From S010-25 sp964441285 (GTDB lineage Bacteria > Pseudomonadota > Gammaproteobacteria > SZUA-229), in NCBI GenBank assembly GCA_964441285.1, contig CAYTUK010000007.1, positions 62,001 through 126,000 of the forward strand: a DNA stretch of 64,000 bases, in the 5' to 3' direction. The notes beneath the pieces were generated by a model. It saw nothing but the letters and a program-made list of their open reading frames with translations. It made no database searches and was not told the origin of the DNA. A program made the position numbers and the translations under genes. Below are positions 42,105 through 52,071 of the stretch, one piece after another; position 1 is the first letter of the stretch; each line of letters starts with the position of its first letter.

Positions 42105-43502
42105 TCAATATAGTTGAGTCTGAAGTTTATATTGTCTGGCAAAGCTTATAAAGCGTTGCGTCCAGGGGTTATTCCGTGAAGTGCGCTGATGGGTGTAACA
42201 AGCAAGCAGATTTTTATAGATATAACCATCATGTTTACCGTCTATGCCTGTCCCTCTCAGTACTCGGAAGGCAAATTTTACATTTTTATCAATATTTTTG
42301 AAACGTGAATAATGAAATTCATGGGCCTGCAGGGTTTTTTGTGGAGAATCGGGCCAGGGGTTATCCGATGTTTCCTCCAGCTGAACATACCCCCGTCCCT
42401 GTGGACGCTTTTCCATCACAATGTCTGCTGCGAGACAGCCAACCATCTTGTGATTTTGATCACCCCATTCAATTGAGCGCGCCAGGTACATGAGGCCGCC
42501 GCATTCGGCGTAAGTGGGTAATCCATTCTCAATGGCTGATTTAATTGATTGCCGGATTTCAATATTGTCCTCAAGTATGCGCATGTGGGTTTCAGGAAAG
42601 CCGCCACCAATAAACAGGGCATCAATATCGGGTAAGGTCTGGTCGTGACAGGGATCAATTTCGATTATTTCTGCACCAGCATTGGTTAGCGCCTCCAGGT
42701 CATCTGGATAATAAAAGCCAAAAGCTGCATTACGGACTAATCCCAGTTTAATGTCTTTAGGTTTTAGGGCGGGCGTTTTTTGCGTAGTTTGATAATTTAT
42801 TAGCTGGGGGAAAGGCGGGCTATTATCAGCAATTTGAATAATCTTGTCGAGATCGACCTGTTCCTGTACCGCCTGAGAGAGTAATTGTATCTTTTCATTA
42901 CAGAAATGATCTTCATGGCCAGGGATGAGACCCAGGTGGCGCTCGTCAATATTGAAGCGTTTATCGTTATGAATGGCTCCGACCACAGGTACATCGGTAT
43001 AGTGTTCTATCACGGCTCTTAGCTTTTGTTCGTGACGAGCGCCACCCAATTGATTCAGGATGACACCTTTAATTAAAACATTTTTATCAAAGGCCTGATA
43101 ACCCAGGATAAGTGGAGCGATGCCCCGTGTCATGCCTGTCGTGCTCAATACCAGAATAACCGGGGTTTGCGTTAAGGTGGCCAATGCCGCATTGCTGTTA
43201 CTGCCATCGAGATCGAGGCCATCATAGAGACCTTTATTGCCTTCAATCAGTGTTATATCGGCGGCTTTTGATTTGTCCTGCATTAGAGCAAGGATTTCAT
43301 CCTTCTCCGTGGTATAAAAATCCAGGTTATAACAATTACGTCTGCTTGCCTGGGATAACCAATAGGGGTCAATGTAGTCGGGGCCTTTCTTAAAGCTCTG
43401 CACGTTGAGGCCGCGTTGCTTTAATGCGGCGCACAAGCCGATACTGACGGTAGTTTTACCCGAAGATTTGTGTGCGGCTGAAATAAAAATTCGTGATGAC
43501 AT
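42105..43502 (-). CDS. dsrN: Siroheme amidase-type glutamine amidotransferase DsrN
   Basis: Homologue of cobyrinate a,c-diamide synthase (CobB/CbiA) thought to amidate siroheme for DsrAB. The 465-residue product has an N-terminal ATP-binding domain (SAAHKSSGKTTVSIGLCAAL, KKGPDYIDPYW, EGNKGLYDGLD) and a C-terminal class I glutaminase domain (FIGGGFPE, the nucleophile cysteine in TYAECGGLMYL, HEFHYS). Two long gaps separate neighbouring genes: 165 bases from dsrP and 13 from dsrR. Confidence 0.93.
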   Translation of the reverse strand: MSSRIFISAAHKSSGKTTVSIGLCAALKQRGLNVQSFKKGPDYIDPYWLSQASRRNCYNLDFYTTEKDEILALMQDKSKAADITLIEGNKGLYDGLDLDGSNSNAALATLTQTPVILVLSTTGMTRGIAPLILGYQAFDKNVLIKGVILNQLGGARHEQKLRAVIEHYTDVPVVGAIHNDKRFNIDERHLGLIPGHEDHFCNEKIQLLSQAVQEQVDLDKIIQIADNSPPFPQLINYQTTQKTPALKPKDIKLGLVRNAAFGFYYPDDLEALTNAGAEIIEIDPCHDQTLPDIDALFIGGGFPETHMRILEDNIEIRQSIKSAIENGLPTYAECGGLMYLARSIEWGDQNHKMVGCLAADIVMEKRPQGRGYVQLEETSDNPWPDSPQKTLQAHEFHYSRFKNIDKNVKFAFRVLRGTGIDGKHDGYIYKNLLACYTHQRTSRNNPWTQRFISFARQYKLQTQLY

Positions 43503-43667
43503 AGTTGGGATTTATCGCTTAATCAACCATGTGTGAGTGGCTCTCGTTCATATACTCTCAGATAGAAACAGTAAAACTATAATCTATAGATAACAAGTGA
43601 TTTAAGCGTGCATTCAATCTATGTCTATCTGTAGAAAAAATATTTTTATTTTCTGTTCGATCCAAGC

Positions 43668-44906
43668 TTAAGCAGAGGTTCCCTGGCTTGTAGCAGCAGA
43701 GTGTGGGGCAACAACAGAATCTGCAAGCGAGTTAGGAAGGAAACGCAGTACTTTAAGTGCGAAAACAACAATCAAAAGCGAAATTGCAACGCCCCCCAAG
43801 CCTAAGAGCACTTCAGGCAAACTGGGTGTGTAAGTGTTGACCACACCGTCATAAAAAGAACTACTGACATCATAACCAGGAAACATTTGTATTGGAAAGG
43901 CCTGACCGCCGATTACTATGGTATAAATTTTTGCCAGACCACCAAAGATCACCATTGAGCAGATAAGCCCCAGAATATTACGGTTGTTTTTAATGCTGGG
44001 TGTATAGATTAGGACGAGAGGGATGAGTCCACCGATGAGTATTTCACCAATCCAGAATATTGTGGCATAGAGACCACCCCCGTTTTCACCTAATAAGATA
44101 AAGGCTTCCACACCATGCCGACTAGTATCATAGATATTTGTCAGATGATAAACCACGGTAAAATAGAGCACGGCAGCAACAAAGACACCTAACAGGTTGC
44201 GCAAGCGCAGCAATACCATATCACCCAGTTCCATTCCGCTCCATTTATAACTGGACATTAACACCAGAATGAAAATGGCCAAACCGAAAGAGAAGGACAT
44301 AATAATAAACATGGGTGCCATAATGGCCGTATCATAGGCAGAGCGGGCGACCAGGAAACCAAAAATAGAGCCTGTACCTGTGGTAAGCGTTAAGCGCCAG
44401 ATGAACGCAGAAAAGCCAGCATAGCGTTTAAATTTATACACACCATGATCCATCATAGTCCACAGATAAAGCCCACAAAATACGAAGAAACCACTATATA
44501 GAATAATGTTCCAGGCAAAGATTGATTTAAAGTTGTAGTGGGTAATTGCAATGATTAAACGATCAGGACGCCCCAGGTCTAGTAGTAATATAATCAGGCC
44601 GCCGGCGAGTAAAGCGATGGCCAGTAGTGCCGACAGGCGAGCCATTGGCTCATATATTTTTTTGGAAAATACTGAAGCGATTGAAGCGACATTTAATGCG
44701 CCGGAAGCAGCAACAATAAGGAAAATAGCGAATACATGAGGTGTACCCCAGACAATCTGGTTGGTCATGCCGGTAACATGGTGACCATTGTGCTCCATAT
44801 ACCAGGCTGCAAGTATGCCAATAAGCGCAATAAAACCGAGACCGCCGAGGAGCGCGAAGTAGGCCGGGCTTTTGCCCTGTAACGAGGTGTATTCTATTTT
44901 ACTCAT
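43668..44906 (-). CDS. dsrP: NrfD-like membrane protein DsrP
   Basis: Integral membrane quinone-interacting subunit of the DsrMKJOP complex, 412 residues with about ten hydrophobic segments and no cytochrome motif. It belongs to the NrfD/PsrC family. Conserved polar patches are seen at LLLDLGRPDRL and FIGEILIGG-like WIGEILIGGLIPLVL. It follows dsrO by 80 bases. Confidence 0.95.
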   Translation of the reverse strand: MSKIEYTSLQGKSPAYFALLGGLGFIALIGILAAWYMEHNGHHVTGMTNQIVWGTPHVFAIFLIVAASGALNVASIASVFSKKIYEPMARLSALLAIALLAGGLIILLLDLGRPDRLIIAITHYNFKSIFAWNIILYSGFFVFCGLYLWTMMDHGVYKFKRYAGFSAFIWRLTLTTGTGSIFGFLVARSAYDTAIMAPMFIIMSFSFGLAIFILVLMSSYKWSGMELGDMVLLRLRNLLGVFVAAVLYFTVVYHLTNIYDTSRHGVEAFILLGENGGGLYATIFWIGEILIGGLIPLVLIYTPSIKNNRNILGLICSMVIFGGLAKIYTIVIGGQAFPIQMFPGYDVSSSFYDGVVNTYTPSLPEVLLGLGGVAISLLIVVFALKVLRFLPNSLADSVVAPHSAATSQGTSA

Positions 44907-44986
44907 TATGATTCTCTTGTTTACTATTCATATCAACCCTGACACTTACCGTTGGGGTTTACGTGATAAATTACTTTAGATCGCTA

Positions 44987-45781
44987 TTATTCGTTTAAAC
45001 CCTGATAACGAACACCCGTGTTGAGTGCGAGATCTGAGCGGATTTCTTTGCCACCGAATTTTTTCAGTTCGGTAGAAATGCCACTGTTGGGATTGTTAAG
45101 GTCTCCAAAAATCATCGCATTATGGTTGTCTGCATCACAGGCTTCAACACAGGCAGGAATGCCACCAGCATCGATGCGTGTGACACACATATTGCAGGCT
45201 TCTACAGTGCCTATACCACGCGGGTCGGTTGATCTTTGATTGTCGAGGTTTTCATGTACAAAAGAGCGGGCTTTGTAGGGGCAGGCCATCATGCAATAAC
45301 GGCAGCCAATGCAGATATGCCGATCAACGAGGGCAATGCCATCCGCGCGTATAAAGGATGCGCCCGTAGGACAGACGTCAACGCAGGGCGCACTCTCGCA
45401 GTGCTGACACATGATGGGTAGTGAGAGCTCATGCCCCGTTGCTTTATCTCTTAAAGTAACCTTACGAATATATTGCGTATCAGTTTCTGGTCGATTGTGA
45501 CCCATTAGGCCATTTTCTACCCGGCAGGCATCAACGCAACTGGTGCAGCCTGTACTACATTTATTGGTATCAACTAACAGACCCCAGCGATTTTTATTGC
45601 TGACGGGCACATCGTCAGGGCGTGTTGATGTTGAACTTAAGCTGTCTGCATTTGCGGTCGAGCCTAAACTGTCCGCATTTGCTGTTTTGTGTAAAAGTAC
45701 ACCTGCGGCCATGGTGATGGTGCCAGCAAGAGCCGTTTTTGATAAAAAGTTACGCCTTGAGTTATTAACCGGATTCTTCAT
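44987..45781 (-). CDS. dsrO: Periplasmic ferredoxin-like protein DsrO
   Basis: Electron carrier of the DsrMKJOP complex, 264 residues. A Tat signal (SRRNFLSKTALAG near residues 8-20) directs the folded protein to the periplasm. Four Fe-S binding blocks are seen: CSTGCTSCVDAC, CQHCESAPCVDVCP, CIGCRYCMMACP, and CNMCVTRI with CVEAC. Its start overlaps the dsrJ stop by four bases. Confidence 0.96.
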   Translation of the reverse strand: MKNPVNNSRRNFLSKTALAGTITMAAGVLLHKTANADSLGSTANADSLSSTSTRPDDVPVSNKNRWGLLVDTNKCSTGCTSCVDACRVENGLMGHNRPETDTQYIRKVTLRDKATGHELSLPIMCQHCESAPCVDVCPTGASFIRADGIALVDRHICIGCRYCMMACPYKARSFVHENLDNQRSTDPRGIGTVEACNMCVTRIDAGGIPACVEACDADNHNAMIFGDLNNPNSGISTELKKFGGKEIRSDLALNTGVRYQGLNE

Positions 45782-46308
45782 TTCTGACTAACTCCATCAG
45801 TGGGCTGAATATTTTTTATACTGCGGGCTTTGATGCTTTTACGGGCCTTGAGGCTCTGCCGCAGTTGCCTGGCGATGGCGGCCGCTTTATTAGCATCTAT
45901 ACCTTCATATTTACGATGTATATACTTTTGTGGTCGATCAGCATGGCATTCAAAGCAGTCAATTTTTACCGCCGCATATTGATGGCAACCTGTGCAGAAA
46001 TGTTGCTTGCTTTCAATGCTCGGTATTTTACCGTTAGCACCCGGTCTAATATGGCAATCAATACATTTTGCTAGACTATCAGGCTGATTGCGGATACCTT
46101 CATGCACGGTTTCAGTGCGCTGATGTAAAATGTATTTCATATGATTTCTACGCATATCACTTTCAGGATGAATACATTTTAAACCAGCACTTTTCGGTAT
46201 ATTGATCGTCGGTAATGGTTCCTGGGCAGTTGCCGAGAGCGACAACTGCATTAGACCCATAAACAGCAACATAAGCCAGAGGGTTTTTGTGATAAAAAAT
46301 CTTGTCAT
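45778..46308 (-). CDS. dsrJ: Triheme cytochrome c DsrJ
   Basis: Periplasmic cytochrome of the DsrMKJOP complex, 176 residues. Signal peptide or anchor at residues 9-28, then three CxxCH heme motifs (CIDCH, CTGCH, CFECH) and an extra cysteine in KCIHPE that could be the unusual His/Cys ligand reported for DsrJ. The N-terminal half is short for the family and the C-terminal Lys/Ala-rich tail is not typical. Confidence 0.94.
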   Translation of the reverse strand: MTRFFITKTLWLMLLFMGLMQLSLSATAQEPLPTINIPKSAGLKCIHPESDMRRNHMKYILHQRTETVHEGIRNQPDSLAKCIDCHIRPGANGKIPSIESKQHFCTGCHQYAAVKIDCFECHADRPQKYIHRKYEGIDANKAAAIARQLRQSLKARKSIKARSIKNIQPTDGVSQK

Positions 46309-46368
46309 TAGATTGCCTTAGTTTCGTAGATATTCTCTAATATTTATGTAGTTGTTAATGATTAAGTG

Positions 46369-48339
46369 TCATTCACCCAGGGCCATATCGATATAGCCGG
46401 TAGGGCATACATCTGAGCAGATGTGACAACCAATGCACTTGGCATAATCGGTGTCAACGTAACGACCAGTGGTAGATTGGGCTTTTTTGACACGGAAAAC
46501 TGCGCCTTGTGGACAATAGATGACACAGTTGTCACATTCAAAACACATACCACAGCTCATGCATCGACCCGCTTCAGCGACAGCTCTTTCTTCCTCAAGA
46601 TTAAGCTGGCGTTCTGCAAAGTGACCAAGCACTATATCGGATGAAGGTACGTCAGTATTACGCAGGTTACGTTCCGTGTATTCAAAGTGCCCAAGGAACA
46701 TTCTTTCAGTGGTAACAATTTCCTGATAGGAACGATCTTCATAGTTATGAATCGCATAGTTTTTATGATCAGTCCCACGTAGTTCATCCACAGGGTACTG
46801 GCTGGCATCGTAGGCATCAACATTTAAACCTGCTTCGTCGAGTTTATCCTGTAAGTTGAAGTAGTGGACATCAACTTTAGGGCGTTTTTTCAGTTCGATA
46901 TGGTTAAAGTGGTTTTCAATGGTTTCAGAAACAATGTATGCCTGACCAATGGCTGTCGTTAACAGGTGAGGGCGAACAATATCACCGCAGACAAAATGAT
47001 TCTCCTTGCCTGGTACACGGTATACATTGTCCGCATCCATCAGGTTACGACCGTTATTGAAATCTTCCAGGCCTTCAAGATTACCACCCTGACCAATTGC
47101 AGCAACGATGATATCTGCCTCAATAATATATTCTTTGCCGCCTTCAAGGGCAACGGGTGCATTGTTTTCAAAAGCAGAATCAACAAATTTCATGCCGGTA
47201 GCGCGGCCGTTAGCATCACGAATAATTTCAACCGGCATCACTTCGTTCATGATGTTAACACCTTCAATGGTTGCATCTTCAACTTCATGTTGTGCTGCAG
47301 TCATTTCTTCTTTTTTGAACAACGCGGTTAGAGTAACGCTGTCACAGGGTACATTTTTAGAAGAGTCATGACTGGCATGAGAACTTTCACCATTAACAAC
47401 TGCCTCTGGGTTTTCGTTGTAGTCTGCTAAAGTACCAATGCGACGAGAAACTGATACCACGTCGATAGAGGTGTCACCACCACCAATACAGAGTACTTTT
47501 TTACCGGTATATTTCATTTCACCCTTGTTGAACTGCTCAAGAAACTTAACGGCGGAGACACAGTTAGGCGTTTCATCCCAGCCTTCCAGCGGAACGCCAC
47601 GGCCAGTCCAGCAACCTAATGCCCATAAAACAGCATCAAATTCTTTTTCAACCTCGGCAACACTAACATCACGACCAACGCGTGTATCCATGCGAGTTTC
47701 GACGTTACCCATGTCCAGAATACGTTGACACTCGTTATCCAGATAATTACGAGGTATACGAAAACCGGGTATGCCATAGCGCATCATACCGCCTAATTTA
47801 GCGTGATCATCAAAGATAGTTGAAGCAATGCCTTTACGACGCAGTTGGTAGGCAGCGGCCATGCCAGCGGGACCACCACCGATAATTGCTACTTTTTTAC
47901 CTGTCATTTCGGCACTGTTATCAAATTTAAAGCCTTCTTTAAACGCGGTGTCGCCAATGTATTGCTCAACCGAGTTAATGCCAACAAAGTCTTCTACTTC
48001 GTTACGATTACAGGCTGTCTGACAGGGGGCAGGACAGACTCTTCCCATCATGGACGGGAACGGATTTGCATCAGTTAAACGACGAAAGGCATATTCCTGC
48101 ATCGAAACACCTTCAGCTGGTATTTCTATACCACGTACGATATCAAGATAACCGCGAATATCCTCACCTGAAGGACAGCCACCCTGGCAGGGCGGGGTAC
48201 GATGTACATATGTTGGACATTTATATGATGTATCTTCTTTAAAGATTAGATGTTCGAAGCCGCCCCATTCCTGATTACCGTCTTCAAATTTTCTAAAGGT
48301 TAACTTTGTGTTTTGCATATCTTCTTTGGAAGTGGCCAT
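46369..48339 (-). CDS. dsrL: NAD(P)H:acceptor oxidoreductase DsrL
   Basis: Iron-sulfur flavoprotein that takes electrons from the DsrAB/DsrC reaction to NAD(P), 656 residues. N-terminal Fe-S region (CPTYVHRTPPCQGGCPSGED), FAD-binding GGGPAGMAAAYQL, NAD(P)-binding GGGDTSIDVVSVS, and two C-terminal ferredoxin clusters (CMSCGMCFECDNCVIYCP and CIGCHICSDVCP). Similar to glutamate synthase small subunit. The 127 bases before it contain a 12-base direct repeat TCTGTTCTAACT (48415-48426 and 48430-48441). Confidence 0.96.
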   Translation of the reverse strand: MATSKEDMQNTKLTFRKFEDGNQEWGGFEHLIFKEDTSYKCPTYVHRTPPCQGGCPSGEDIRGYLDIVRGIEIPAEGVSMQEYAFRRLTDANPFPSMMGRVCPAPCQTACNRNEVEDFVGINSVEQYIGDTAFKEGFKFDNSAEMTGKKVAIIGGGPAGMAAAYQLRRKGIASTIFDDHAKLGGMMRYGIPGFRIPRNYLDNECQRILDMGNVETRMDTRVGRDVSVAEVEKEFDAVLWALGCWTGRGVPLEGWDETPNCVSAVKFLEQFNKGEMKYTGKKVLCIGGGDTSIDVVSVSRRIGTLADYNENPEAVVNGESSHASHDSSKNVPCDSVTLTALFKKEEMTAAQHEVEDATIEGVNIMNEVMPVEIIRDANGRATGMKFVDSAFENNAPVALEGGKEYIIEADIIVAAIGQGGNLEGLEDFNNGRNLMDADNVYRVPGKENHFVCGDIVRPHLLTTAIGQAYIVSETIENHFNHIELKKRPKVDVHYFNLQDKLDEAGLNVDAYDASQYPVDELRGTDHKNYAIHNYEDRSYQEIVTTERMFLGHFEYTERNLRNTDVPSSDIVLGHFAERQLNLEEERAVAEAGRCMSCGMCFECDNCVIYCPQGAVFRVKKAQSTTGRYVDTDYAKCIGCHICSDVCPTGYIDMALGE

Positions 48340-48466
48340 GCCAGTTCTCCTGTCGCTTGCACCTGGATAATCCAGAATGTGTCAATTAAATTTGTGATGG
48401 AAATATTGTTTTTGTCTGTTCTAACTGATTCTGTTCTAACTAACTAATTGTGTTTTAATTAAAATA

Positions 48467-50011
48467 TTAAGCGGCTTCATCAGCATCTTCACTGGCTTCA
48501 GCTACTTTAGCTTGTCCCTCAAGAATAATTGCGTTGCTCACTAACTGGTGAACACTCACAATTTGATCCATCGTCATGCCGTAATAGGGCAGAACTTTTG
48601 TAAACTGTGACTTACAGATGGCGCAGATGGCGGCCATATGGGTTATACCGTGATCCTTAACAGAATTCTTAAGTGCTTCCATACGTGGTTGTGCGCCTTT
48701 AATTCGAATTTCCATTAAATCATCAGTAAGTAAGCCACCGCCACCACCACAGCAGAAAGTCTGGTCATAAATGGTTTCTTCGGCCATATCATGATAATTA
48801 TTACAGACGGCTTTGATTACTTCTCGTGGTGTAGTGAACTGACTACCTGGTTTTTCACCAATTCTTGATGCTCGAGCAATATTGCAGGAATCATGGAAAG
48901 TCAGAGTCATATGATCATTTTCAGATTTATCGATATTCAATATGCCACGATCAAGACAGTCTTTGGTAAATTCGAGAATATGTTGAGGGACTGGGTAATT
49001 TGGATCCAGAAAATCCCACGGGCCAGCCAGTGTATTGAGGTGGTTATAGGCAACGCGCCAGGCGTGACCACATTCACCAAAAATAATACGTTTAACCCCC
49101 AGTTCTTTGGCGGCATCACGAACACGCAATGCAACCCGACGCATATTTTCATAGTTGCCAATGAACAGACCAAAGTTGGCGGCTTCTGAGGCTATTGAAC
49201 TCATTGTCCAGGTGACACCCGCAGCGTGGAAGACTTTACCGTAGCCAATTAAACCGTCAACATGGGGTTCGGCAAAGAAGTCTGCGGAGGGGGTTACGAG
49301 TAGAATTTCGGCACCTTTTTCATTCAGTGGGTAGCGAACCTTAATACCAATATCTTCTTCGACATCTTCTTCCAGGTCTTTTAATGTCTCGGCCAGTGCC
49401 CGTTCAGGCAAGCCGAGATTGTTACCAATTTGATGAACCTTGGTAAGAATCTGATTGTCATACTTTTGGCCCAGGCCGATTTCGGCAAGCAGGTCGCGTG
49501 CGGCCATAGTAACTTCGGCGGTGTCAATCCCAAACGGGCAGAATACGGCGCAACGCCGACATTCAGAGCACTGATGGTAATAACTGTACATTTCTCTTAC
49601 GAGATCTTCAGTTAGATCAACCGCACCGACCAGTTTAGGGAAATATTTACCGGCGAAGGTAAAATAACGGCGATAGATTTTGCGCAATAAATCCTGTCGT
49701 GCGACCGGCATATTTTTAGGGTCGCCAGTACCGATAAAATAATGGCACTTATCAGTACAGGCACCACATTTAACACAGGTGTCCATAAATACCTGTATAG
49801 AGCGGTATTGACTGAGTTTGGTTTTTAATAAATCAAGAAACACCTGTTTCCAGTTATCGATGAGTTCGCCTTTTTCAGCACCACTGGGGAATCCCAGCGC
49901 GGTTTGAAATTCTTCCGCCGCTACAAAAGGCGAACTGTGTGCCATTGCACCTTCCATAATCGATGGGATTATAGGAAATTCTCGTGTTTCTGGTATTTCG
50001 TAATCGGCCAT
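48467..50011 (-). CDS. dsrK: HdrD-like iron-sulfur protein DsrK
   Basis: Cytoplasmic catalytic subunit of DsrMKJOP thought to act on the DsrC trisulfide, 514 residues. Two 4Fe-4S clusters are at CVKCGACTDKCHYF and CSECRRCAVFCPFG; a CCG-type active site lies at FCCGGGGGLLTDD near residue 430, with SCN and ICAICKSQ also conserved. It ends with an acidic tail. The start is 60 bases after the dsrM stop. Confidence 0.96.
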   Translation of the reverse strand: MADYEIPETREFPIIPSIMEGAMAHSSPFVAAEEFQTALGFPSGAEKGELIDNWKQVFLDLLKTKLSQYRSIQVFMDTCVKCGACTDKCHYFIGTGDPKNMPVARQDLLRKIYRRYFTFAGKYFPKLVGAVDLTEDLVREMYSYYHQCSECRRCAVFCPFGIDTAEVTMAARDLLAEIGLGQKYDNQILTKVHQIGNNLGLPERALAETLKDLEEDVEEDIGIKVRYPLNEKGAEILLVTPSADFFAEPHVDGLIGYGKVFHAAGVTWTMSSIASEAANFGLFIGNYENMRRVALRVRDAAKELGVKRIIFGECGHAWRVAYNHLNTLAGPWDFLDPNYPVPQHILEFTKDCLDRGILNIDKSENDHMTLTFHDSCNIARASRIGEKPGSQFTTPREVIKAVCNNYHDMAEETIYDQTFCCGGGGGLLTDDLMEIRIKGAQPRMEALKNSVKDHGITHMAAICAICKSQFTKVLPYYGMTMDQIVSVHQLVSNAIILEGQAKVAEASEDADEAA

Positions 50012-50071
50012 TGTTGTGTCTCAGCGTAAAGTTCAGTTTCCAGTTCTTTGCTCTATTCAATTCAATGCAGC

Positions 50072-50833
50072 TTAGGCGTTGCGACCATCCTTAGCTTCGA
50101 TTTCAGCACCCCATTTTGAGATATAACGAACTTCCCGTGGGTTATCAACCTGGTAACGTGTCGGTGCCATAAACATTCCCGGTGCATGCAATAATTTGCT
50201 GATTGGGAAAATGATCATTAATGAAAGCACAAGTGTCAGGTGTGTCAGCAATATCGCATCATGGGGTAAATTCTGCCAGTCAAAGTAAAACAGGCCAAGT
50301 ATAAACTGCTTAAGTTGAATGATGTCTGTATGCGCGAAATAACTCATGTATAGGCCGCTTGCCGCGATACTAATAATCAGCAATAACATTAAGTAATCAG
50401 ACGGTGAAGAAATATAACGGACGCGATCAACAAAAAGACGACGACCATATAAACCACACAGGCCAATGAGCATAGTAAAGCCGGCATAATGACCGAAGCT
50501 TTGTACCAGCTCATTATTGACTAATGGCCAGATAAATGAATCGGGTGAAACGACATAACGCAGGTGGCGGAAAAATGCCAGCAGTAATGATACATGGAAT
50601 ATCCAGCCAAAAATCCAGGTCCATTTTGAGGCCCTGAAGAGACTGTTGAAGAAAACAATCTCGGTAAAAAATCGGTAGACAACACCAGTTCTGGTTAAAG
50701 GTGCGGGTGTAACAGGAATTCGTAAGGGCGCAGGGACACGTTTGTACTGTAATAGCTTGTTTGCGACGCCGACAACCAATGTGATCATGGCCACATAAAA
50801 AAGTACAACGTACAAAATACTAAGAGCGTTCAT
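50072..50833 (-). CDS. dsrM: NarI-like membrane cytochrome b DsrM
   Basis: Membrane subunit of DsrMKJOP, 253 residues with five or six hydrophobic segments, related to the NarI gamma subunit. Histidines suitable for b-heme binding lie in WIFHVSLLLAFFRHLRY and LLTHLTLVLSL. A 13-base perfect hairpin separates it from dsrC (50901-50933). Confidence 0.95.
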   Translation of the reverse strand: MNALSILYVVLFYVAMITLVVGVANKLLQYKRVPAPLRIPVTPAPLTRTGVVYRFFTEIVFFNSLFRASKWTWIFGWIFHVSLLLAFFRHLRYVVSPDSFIWPLVNNELVQSFGHYAGFTMLIGLCGLYGRRLFVDRVRYISSPSDYLMLLLIISIAASGLYMSYFAHTDIIQLKQFILGLFYFDWQNLPHDAILLTHLTLVLSLMIIFPISKLLHAPGMFMAPTRYQVDNPREVRYISKWGAEIEAKDGRNA

Positions 50834-50900
50834 TATTGACCTTCTTGCCGGTAATAGTTAACCAAATCTATTGCTGTTAATCGATTGGCTAATTGTTCGG

Positions 50901-50933
50901 TGAAACTGGAGGATAAGTGATATCCTCCAGTTT
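50901..50933. promoter_or_regulatory. Strong hairpin between dsrC and dsrM
   Basis: Perfect 13-base arms GAAACTGGAGGAT / ATCCTCCAGTTTC with a 7-base loop. No T run follows on the minus strand, so it is not a full terminator; it may reduce read-through or protect the dsrC 3' end and so raise dsrC over dsrM expression. Confidence 0.65.
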
Positions 50934-50962
50934 CATTTAATTTACTAAGAAAACTTGGTGAA

Positions 50963-51298
50963 TTAAATACAACCCGTAGGTTTTGGTAGTCCGGCATATT
51001 TACAGGCCTGTTTACCTGGACCATAAGGAAACAGTTCGTATAGATATTTGCTGTTGCCTTTTTCTTTACCCAGTTTCTTACCAACAGCTTTTGTCAGTAC
51101 GCGTACTGCAGGTGCAATTTGGTATTCTTCATAATAATCACGCAGGAAGTTGATAATATTCCAGTGCTCTTCCGTTAACGGCTGGTCTTCAGCTGCTGCC
51201 ATAACTTCAGCAACATCATGTTCCCAGTCGTTCAGGTTGGATAAATAGCCTTCTTCGTCTACTTCTAATTGTTTACCGTTTACATCGATTGATGACAT
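50963..51298 (-). CDS. dsrC: Sulfur carrier protein DsrC
   Basis: Key sulfur carrier of the pathway, 111 residues. Both redox cysteines are present: Cys99 in GKQACKYAG and the penultimate Cys110 in KPTGCI, so it can form the trisulfide with DsrAB product and react with DsrK. The core DEEGYLSNLNDWEHDVA and EHWNIINFLRDYYEEY are typical. A cysteine-rearranged paralogue lies at 57546-57866. Confidence 0.98.
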   Translation of the reverse strand: MSSIDVNGKQLEVDEEGYLSNLNDWEHDVAEVMAAAEDQPLTEEHWNIINFLRDYYEEYQIAPAVRVLTKAVGKKLGKEKGNSKYLYELFPYGPGKQACKYAGLPKPTGCI

Positions 51299-51336
51299 GT
51301 TGATCTCCTCGTAGTGAGCCTAATATTTAAAATTGT

Positions 51337-51639
51337 TTAAAGCCAAGATTGAACAGAGTCGTGCTCAGCTACTAAATTAACAAAGCCTTCATAATCCACG
51401 ACTTTGATCCCGTCAGCCAGTTTGCCTTCGAGTCCGCGAGCCTGAAGATCAGGACCGAGCACGGCGAATGAAATACCACTGGCATGTTTGATTTTTTCAG
51501 CAACACTGTGACCAGTGGTTGCTGCATAAACACCGTCCTCAAACAGCAGAACGGTAGAACCTTTTTTAGCTAAACCAAGACAGACATTGAATGTGCTAGA
51601 TTCGAATGGAGACTTGTTTACTGTGTGTAAGAGTGCCAT
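51337..51639 (-). CDS. dsrH: DsrH subunit of the DsrEFH sulfurtransferase
   Basis: A 100-residue small subunit. The conserved cysteine is at residue 20 (TFNVCLGLAKKGS), matching the position known in Allochromatium DsrH. Part of the hexameric DsrEFH complex that passes persulfide sulfur to DsrC. Confidence 0.96.
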   Translation of the reverse strand: MALLHTVNKSPFESSTFNVCLGLAKKGSTVLLFEDGVYAATTGHSVAEKIKHASGISFAVLGPDLQARGLEGKLADGIKVVDYEGFVNLVAEHDSVQSWL

Positions 51640-51649
51640 AGTTGATCTC

Positions 51650-52054
51650 CTAAAAACTTAATATAACGTCTTGTTCATCTAAAACGTCAGCCAGTTCAGT
51701 CCGACTGACCAGACGAATGGAGTCTTTTTCAGCCCAGTCTTCGTCTTCGTCTTCCCAGATAAGATGTTGTAGATCATCTAAGGTTAAACCACGTTCTTCC
51801 AGAGATTCTTTTTCAACATAAATTTTAGTTACGTCATAATCACCTAATGCAGCATAGGTTGGCGAGAAGTTCTTTTGGCCAATGGCTTTGGTGTCCTGGC
51901 CTTTGGTGAGTTCGTAAACACCATCGCCGATAAAGGCCAGACTTACGTCCTGGTCGAATGCGGCACCAATTAATACGACCTCTAAAGATTCAAGGGCATA
52001 AACAGTACCGTAGGGCGCTTTACGGTTAATATACATAAATTTTTTAATTGACAT
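51650..52054 (-). CDS. dsrF: DsrF subunit of the DsrEFH sulfurtransferase
   Basis: A 134-residue subunit with the DsrE fold (APYGTVYALESLEVVLIGAA, VSLAFIGDGVYELTKGQDT, IYVEKESLEERGL) and an acidic C-terminal half. No cysteine is visible, which fits DsrF acting as a structural partner. It is ten bases upstream of dsrH. Confidence 0.96.
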   Translation of the reverse strand: MSIKKFMYINRKAPYGTVYALESLEVVLIGAAFDQDVSLAFIGDGVYELTKGQDTKAIGQKNFSPTYAALGDYDVTKIYVEKESLEERGLTLDDLQHLIWEDEDEDWAEKDSIRLVSRTELADVLDEQDVILSF

Positions 52055-52071
52055 ATTTTCTATTTCCTGAC

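Noticed and set aside
50833..51084. An 83-residue minus-strand frame between dsrM and dsrC
   Set aside because: It overlaps most of dsrC in another frame and covers the hairpin; no family signal.
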